Position numbers and translations under genes: made by a program | Assembly: GCA_943846735.1 (NCBI GenBank) | Contig: OX044364.1 | Span: forward strand, 248,001-312,000 | Direction: 5' to 3' | Origin: CAJQLB01 sp905479065 | GTDB lineage: Bacteria; Bacteroidota; Bacteroidia; Flavobacteriales; Flavobacteriaceae | DNA length: 64,000 nt | Notes under the pieces: model-generated | Seen by the model: the letters and a program-made list of their open reading frames with translations, nothing else | Told to the model about the DNA's origin: nothing | Database searches by the model: none | Part shown: one piece after another, positions 63,050 through 64,000 of the stretch | How the letters are laid out: every line of letters starts with the position of its first letter | How positions within the stretch are numbered: position 1 is the first letter of the stretch

Positions 63050-64000
63050 ATGAAAATAGTTTATTTGTTAAAGGGATACACAAGAGGGAAATTAAGAGGT
63101 GTTTATAAATTAATTTTATCAAACTCATCAATAGCAAGAAAGTATTTGAGAAAACCTGATACTGCTGGAAGTAATAGTCTATACTGTTATAGGGTTTGGA
63201 TGAAACATTTAAAGCATTGGTCATTATTTAACAATGAAATTCCAAAAGTCGTTGTTGAAATTGGTCCAGGTAACTCTCTTGGTGTAGGTTTGGCTGCGTT
63301 AATATCTGGTTCTGAGACATTATATGCTTTAGAGAGAACACAGTACTGGAATACAGAAACTAATATTAAAGTTTTTGATGAGTTAGTAGCTTATTTCAGT
63401 ATAGAAAAAAAGACAGAAGCTATTAGAACAGAATCTGACAAAATAGACAATAAAAATTTTGATTTCCCTACACAGATTTTAACTAAAACTCATTTGGCAA
63501 TTTGTTTAAACAGTAAAAGGCTACAGAAAATTCGTAAAGAATTGTTTGACCCTTGTAATCCTGATAATACTTATATTCATTCAATAATACCTTGGGAGAG
63601 TACAGATATAATAGAAGATAATACAATTGATTATGTTTTTTCTCATACGGTTTTACAGCATTTAGATGATTTATCATTTGCTTATGAAGCAATGAATAAA
63701 TGGTTGAAAGACGAAGGTTGTATTTCTCATAAAATAGACTTTAAATCGATGAACACAACAAAATTGTGGAACGAACATTGGACATTAAATGAGTTAGAAT
63801 GGAGTGTAGTTACTGGAGGAACATACTTGATTAATAGAGAGCCAATGTCAACGCATTTAAAACTAATTGAAGACAATAATTTTAAAATTATACATGAAAT
63901 TAAACAAACAAATGATAACAACCTTAGTATTGAAGATTTATCTGATGATTTTAAACATTTAGATATCAAAGATTTAACTACAAGTGGATATTACTATTTT
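63050..64000 (+). CDS. Class I SAM-dependent methyltransferase (3' end outside window)
   Basis: The first 317 residues are in view, in one open frame to the last base. VVVEIGPGNSLGVGLAALISG is motif I of class I methyltransferases (SAM-binding loop), ALERTQYW is the following acidic strand, and VFSHTVLQHLDDLSFAYEAMNKWL is motif IV onward, as in UbiE-like and sugar-linked enzymes. The target may be a polysaccharide or small molecule. It starts 47 bases after the metal operon. It could be further cargo or the start of a surface-polysaccharide locus. Confidence 0.75.
   Translation, partial: MKIVYLLKGYTRGKLRGVYKLILSNSSIARKYLRKPDTAGSNSLYCYRVWMKHLKHWSLFNNEIPKVVVEIGPGNSLGVGLAALISGSETLYALERTQYWNTETNIKVFDELVAYFSIEKKTEAIRTESDKIDNKNFDFPTQILTKTHLAICLNSKRLQKIRKELFDPCNPDNTYIHSIIPWESTDIIEDNTIDYVFSHTVLQHLDDLSFAYEAMNKWLKDEGCISHKIDFKSMNTTKLWNEHWTLNELEWSVVTGGTYLINREPMSTHLKLIEDNNFKIIHEIKQTNDNNLSIEDLSDDFKHLDIKDLTTSGYYYF

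Larger units (their letters stand above)
42131..64000 (+). mobile_element. Integrated element (ICE-like island), left end at mnmE, right end outside window
   Basis: Just after the mnmE stop the gene content changes from core genes to a Zn-ribbon/HTH gene, a tyrosine recombinase, excisionase-like HTH genes, a primase and PriCT-2/DUF3987 replication pair, then a putative defence module and a heavy-metal operon. Genes are tightly packed and nearly all on the plus strand. Left-end repeats lie at 42136-42347. No relaxase or conjugation gene is in view, and the right attachment site is not reached, so conjugative transfer is unproven. Whether the last methyltransferase gene belongs to the element is unknown. 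Confidence 0.75.

Noticed and set aside
63483..63969. Short minus-strand open frames at the window end.
   Set aside because: They lie opposite the long open methyltransferase frame that starts at 63050 and show no family features.
42131..64000. CRISPR array or tRNA gene at the element boundary.
   Set aside because: No regular repeat-spacer pattern of 25-40 bases and no cloverleaf-like sequence was found. The only strict period is the 10-base hexamer array.

Overview
The window is chromosomal DNA of a marine-type Bacteroidota, most probably a member of the Flavobacteriaceae. The support is AT-rich sequence, promoters of the TTTG-N17-20-TAnnTTTG type instead of -35/-10 boxes, a type IX secretion sorting tail on a secreted nuclease, fused E1 alpha/beta keto-acid dehydrogenase, DUF4369-TlpA and HYC_CC_PP family proteins, and TTG/GTG starts without strong Shine-Dalgarno sites.

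Positions 1-42130 are ordinary core genome in short operons on both strands: a glutaminyl cyclotransferase (cut by the window edge), SRP RNA, a short-chain dehydrogenase, transaldolase, an ABC-F ATPase, a PLP decarboxylase, pheT, recG, an M20 amidohydrolase, uvrD (TTG start) coupled to a TsaC-like gene, an OmpA lipoprotein, a glycosyltransferase, an orphan PD-(D/E)XK protein facing holA, DoxX, a large methyltransferase, fused E1, a degenerate M1-peptidase-like protein overlapping a T9SS-exported nuclease, a LOG protein, uvrA, a Rieske oxygenase, AcpH-like, glmM, an LpxL-like acyltransferase, rhomboid, TlpA and mnmE.

Right after the intact 3' end of mnmE an integrated element starts at about 42131 and runs past the window end. 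Its left end has direct repeats and a strictly 10-bp-phased array of GCACCA hexamers, then a Zn-ribbon/HTH gene, a tyrosine recombinase, an unknown protein, two excisionase-like HTH genes and a primase plus PriCT-2/DUF3987 replication pair. This is the layout of a Bacteroidota integrative element. The transfer genes and the right end are not in view.

The first cargo (48312-51822) is the most interesting part: an XRE regulator, a small unknown protein, a 704-residue prokaryotic Argonaute whose PIWI catalytic positions look lost, and a 243-residue protein with a HEPN-like R-x4-H motif. I propose that these form a defence module in which a catalytically dead, long Argonaute senses nucleic acid and the HEPN protein is the RNase effector. 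This is inference from motifs and gene order.

The second cargo (51932-63002) is a heavy-metal (copper) detoxification operon: an HYC_CC_PP protein, an RND pump, an outer-membrane channel, a P1B ATPase, DUF2911 and PepSY proteins, and a membrane-fusion adaptor. The pump, the channel and the ATPase each carry one frameshift. The adaptor tail carries about eight single-base indels in under 300 bp. Every gene outside this cluster is intact, so this is either local decay or local sequence error. A methyltransferase gene (63050 onward) runs off the end.

No tRNA, rRNA, CRISPR array or insertion sequence was recognised.
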